Assembly: GCA_904501795.1 (NCBI GenBank)
Contig: CAJGCK010000006.1
Span: 1-32,371 of the forward strand
DNA length: 32,371 nucleotides
Direction of reading: 5' to 3'
Source: an uncultured Clostridia bacterium
Lineage (GTDB): Bacteria > Bacillota > Clostridia > Christensenellales > Borkfalkiaceae
How positions within the stretch are numbered: the stretch's first letter is position 1; the number at the start of each line of letters is the position of its first letter. Below are positions 29,841 through 32,371 of this stretch, one piece after another. The notes below the pieces were generated by a model that ran no database searches, was not told the origin of the DNA, and saw only the letters and a list, made by a program, of their open reading frames with translations. The translations under genes were made by a program, and so were the position numbers.

Positions 29841-32371
29841 CTATCTAGGAAACTTAATTTGCGCTTGTGCCGCTGCAAGTCTTGCAATCGGAACTCTAAA
29901 CGGTGAGCACGAAACGTAAGTCAAGCCGATTTTGTGGCAGAATTCAACTGAAGTGGGGTCACCACCGTGTTCACCACAAATACCGTAGTGCATTTCAGGA
30001 CGAACTGCTTTACCTTGAGAAACAGCCATTTCCATAAGTTTACCAACACCGTTTTGGTCAATTCTTGCAAACGGATCGTTTTCGTAAATCTTGCTTTCAT
30101 AATATGCGGTTAAGAATTTACCAGCATCGTCACGGCTGAAACCAAAGGTCATTTGAGTTAAGTCGTTAGTACCGAAACAGAAGAATTCTGCTTCTTTAGC
30201 GATTTCGCTTGCGGTAAGCGCAGCACGTGGAATTTCTATCATCGTACCAACGTCGTATTTAAGCGAAACGCCTGCGCTTGCGATTTCTTCATCAGCAACC
30301 GCAACTACTATCTTCTTAACGAACGCAAGTTCTTTTAATTCGCCAACCAATGGTATCATAATTTCGGGAACTATATTCCAGTCCGGATGAGCCTTTTTAA
30401 CTGTGATAGCCGCACGAATAACCGCTCTCGTTTGCATTTTTGCAATTTCAGGATAGGTTACGGTTAAACGGCATCCACGGTGACCCATCATGGGGTTGAA
30501 CTCGTGTAAAGAAGAAATAATATTCTTAATATCTTCAACGCTTTTGCCTTGAGTATCAGCAAGAGCCTTGATGTCTTCTTCAGTAGTAGGAACGAACTCG
30601 TGAAGCGGTGGGTCTAAGAATCTTATGGTTACAGGTTTGCCTTCGAGTGCTTCGTACAACTTTTCAAAGTCGCCTTGTTGCATAGGCAACAATTTTGCTA
30701 GTGCAACTTCTCTTTCTTCTACCGTGTCTGAACAAATCATTTCACGGATTGCAGAAATTCTATCGGGGTCAAAGAACATGTGCTCGGTACGGCAAAGACC
30801 TATACCTTCTGCGCCAAACGCTCTTGCTTGTTTAGCGTCCGCCGGAGTATCAGCGTTAGTTCTTACTTGTAATTTTCTATATTCATCTGCCCAAGCCATT
30901 ATCGTACCGAATTCTCCGCCGATAGTTGCGGGAACGGTGGGGATTGCTTCGCCGTAAATGTTACCGGTAGAACCGTCTAACGAAACGTAATCGCCTTCTA
31001 CGTAAGTCTTGCCTTTAAGAGTGAATTTCTTGTTTGCTTCGTCCATTTTGATTTCACCGCAACCTGAAACGCAACAAGTACCCATACCACGAGCAACAAC
31101 GGCTGCGTGAGAAGTCATACCGCCACGAACGGTTAAGATACCTTGAGCGTAGTGCATACCTTCGATATCTTCAGGAGAAGTTTCTAGACGAACTAAGATA
31201 ACCTTTTCACCTTTCTTACCTTGTTCTACTGCGTCTTCAGCAGTGAAAACTACCTTACCGCAAGCAGCACCCGGTGATGCGGGAAGCGCTTGTGCAACGG
31301 GGGTTGCTTTCTTTAATGCAACAGCGTCGAATTGCGGGTGTAAAAGAGCGTCTAATTGTTTGGGGTCAATCATAAGAAGCGCTTGTTCTTTGGTAATCAT
31401 ACCTTCGTTAACTAGGTCAACCGCGATTTTGAGCGCTGCCTTAGCAGTTCTCTTACCGTTTCTGGTTTGGAGCATATATAATTTACGGTCTTCTATAGTA
31501 AATTCCATGTCTTGCATGTCTCTATAGTGGTTTTCTAAAATACCGCAAATTTCAGTAAATTGTTTGTAAACCGCAGGCATAACTTCGTTAAGTTTTGCTA
31601 TCGGCATCGGCGTACGAACGCCGGCAACAACGTCTTCACCTTGAGCGTTCATTAAGAATTCGCCCATAAGTTTCTTTTCGCCGGTTGCAGGGTCACGAGT
31701 AAATGCAACGCCGGTACCAGAAGTTTCACCCATGTTACCAAACGCCATCATTTGTACGTTTACTGCAGTACCCCACGAATAAGGAATTTCGTTTTGCATT
31801 CTGTAATAGTTTGCACGGGGGTTATCCCACGAACGGAATACCGCTTTGATTGCGCCCATAAGTTGTTCTTTCGGGTCGGTGGGGAAATCCGTGCCGAGTT
31901 TTGCTTTATATTCTGCTTTGAATTGATTTGCCAAAGTTTTAAGGTCGTCTGCAGTAAGTTCAACGTCTTGCGTAACGCCCTTTTCTTCTTTCATTTTGTC
32001 GATTAATTCTTCAAAGTATTTCTTACCAACTTCCATTACCACGTCGGAATACATTTGAATAAATCTTCTATAGCAGTCCCAAGCCCAACGGGGATTGCCT
32101 GATTTATTTGCAATTACGTTAACAACGTCTTCGTTTAAACCAAGGTTTAAGATGGTGTCCATCATACCAGGCATTGACGCTCTTGCGCCCGAACGAACGG
32201 ATACGAGTAACGGATTTTCTAAATCACCGAATTTCTTGCCGGTAATCTTTTCCATCTTTTCAATGTTTTCCATTATTTCGGCTTGAATATCACTATTGAT
32301 TTGTCTTCCGTCTTCATAATATTGAGTACATGCTTCGGTTGAAATAGTAAAGCCTTGGGGAACGGGTAAAC
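29841..32371 (-). CDS. ppdK: Pyruvate, phosphate dikinase, N-terminus beyond the window
   Basis: The enzyme interconverts pyruvate, ATP and phosphate with PEP, AMP and pyrophosphate, a key glycolytic step in many anaerobes. About 842 residues are visible. The edge begins LPVPQGFTISTEACTQYYED, the known N-terminal ATP-grasp region, and an internal ATG at 32273 is not the start. Then come SVRSGARASMPGMMDTIL, FTRDPATGEK, the phosphohistidine loop RGGMTSHAAVVARGMGT, the PEP-domain signatures RTEHMFF and NPMMGHRGCRL, and the terminal FGTNDLTQMTFG and YGICGEHGGDP. Full-length family members have about 875 residues, so some 30 lie outside. No frame break is seen, and a strong terminator follows. Confidence 0.97.
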   Translation of the reverse strand, partial: LPVPQGFTISTEACTQYYEDGRQINSDIQAEIMENIEKMEKITGKKFGDLENPLLVSVRSGARASMPGMMDTILNLGLNEDVVNVIANKSGNPRWAWDCYRRFIQMYSDVVMEVGKKYFEELIDKMKEEKGVTQDVELTADDLKTLANQFKAEYKAKLGTDFPTDPKEQLMGAIKAVFRSWDNPRANYYRMQNEIPYSWGTAVNVQMMAFGNMGETSGTGVAFTRDPATGEKKLMGEFLMNAQGEDVVAGVRTPMPIAKLNEVMPAVYKQFTEICGILENHYRDMQDMEFTIEDRKLYMLQTRNGKRTAKAALKIAVDLVNEGMITKEQALLMIDPKQLDALLHPQFDAVALKKATPVAQALPASPGAACGKVVFTAEDAVEQGKKGEKVILVRLETSPEDIEGMHYAQGILTVRGGMTSHAAVVARGMGTCCVSGCGEIKMDEANKKFTLKGKTYVEGDYVSLDGSTGNIYGEAIPTVPATIGGEFGTIMAWADEYRKLQVRTNADTPADAKQARAFGAEGIGLCRTEHMFFDPDRISAIREMICSDTVEEREVALAKLLPMQQGDFEKLYEALEGKPVTIRFLDPPLHEFVPTTEEDIKALADTQGKSVEDIKNIISSLHEFNPMMGHRGCRLTVTYPEIAKMQTRAVIRAAITVKKAHPDWNIVPEIMIPLVGELKELAFVKKIVVAVADEEIASAGVSLKYDVGTMIEIPRAALTASEIAKEAEFFCFGTNDLTQMTFGFSRDDAGKFLTAYYESKIYENDPFARIDQNGVGKLMEMAVSQGKAVRPEMHYGICGEHGGDPTSVEFCHKIGLTYVSCSPFRVPIARLAAAQAQIKFPR

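Noticed and set aside
32271..32273. ATG at 32273 as the start of ppdK
   Set aside because: The frame stays open to the window edge and the upstream residues match the conserved N-terminal region of PPDK.
1..32371. CRISPR arrays, prophage, transposases and tRNA or rRNA genes
   Set aside because: Reading both strands, I found no regularly spaced repeats, no mobile-element enzymes and no tRNA-like T-arm sequence. A tRNAscan or Infernal run would settle small RNAs.

Overview
The window is 32.4 kb of compact, AT-rich bacterial core genome with no prophage, insertion sequence, CRISPR array, rRNA or recognisable tRNA. It suggests a low-GC Bacillota, most likely an anaerobic, spore-forming member of the Clostridia. 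The grounds are AGGAGG-type ribosome binding sites, pyruvate phosphate dikinase, a YlbJ/SpoVV sporulation protein beside coaD and rsmD, a DUF3343 protein facing a class V cysteine desulfurase, ECF vitamin transporters under riboswitches, and a Tex/RarA pair. TGA is used as a stop, so the code is standard. A genus cannot be named from the sequence.

Layout from left to right. (1) 1-6993, minus strand: a promoter, an FMN riboswitch and an operon encoding a riboflavin transporter (RibU) fused to the tRNA-modification ATPase TsaE, then tsaB, rimI, an alpha/beta hydrolase, a membrane-anchored MurF and ddl. The edge-truncated icd follows with its own promoter. (2) 6999-8242: a DeoC-fold protein that has lost its catalytic residues, and a small membrane protein. 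(3) 8239-12788, minus strand: the conserved housekeeping cluster nth-obg-yhbY, then nadD fused to yqeK, then rsfS, with an unrecognised membrane protein inserted on the plus strand. (4) 12864-14977: DUF3343 divergent from cysteine desulfurase, and two small orphan genes divergent across a direct repeat. (5) 14980-19593, minus strand: a PucR-type regulator with a CtpA-type protease, an MsmX-like sugar ABC ATPase with a long charged tail, and a YfbR-type nucleotidase. (6) 19656-21030, plus strand: promoter, TPP riboswitch, attenuator, a ThiT thiamine transporter with a large extra N-terminal membrane region, and a terminator. (7) 21042-22395: a C-GCAxxG-C-C protein, a 415-base gap holding a possible 26-residue ORF and a terminator, and a small membrane protein. 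(8) 22467-29743: tex-rarA, ylbJ on the opposite strand, and alr-(membrane protein)-rsmD-coaD. (9) 29841-end: ppdK, running off the right edge.

The main theme is vitamin uptake tied to other processes through fusions and operon structure. Riboflavin uptake shares one polypeptide with the t6A enzyme TsaE and one riboswitch-controlled transcript with t6A (tsaB) and peptidoglycan (murF, ddl) genes. Thiamine uptake sits under a TPP riboswitch. Other domain rearrangements are NadD-YqeK, MurF with a membrane N-terminus in place of its usual first domain, and the tailed MsmX. The strongest candidates for something undescribed are the RibU-TsaE fusion with its FMN-controlled operon and the DeoC-like pseudoenzyme just upstream of it.
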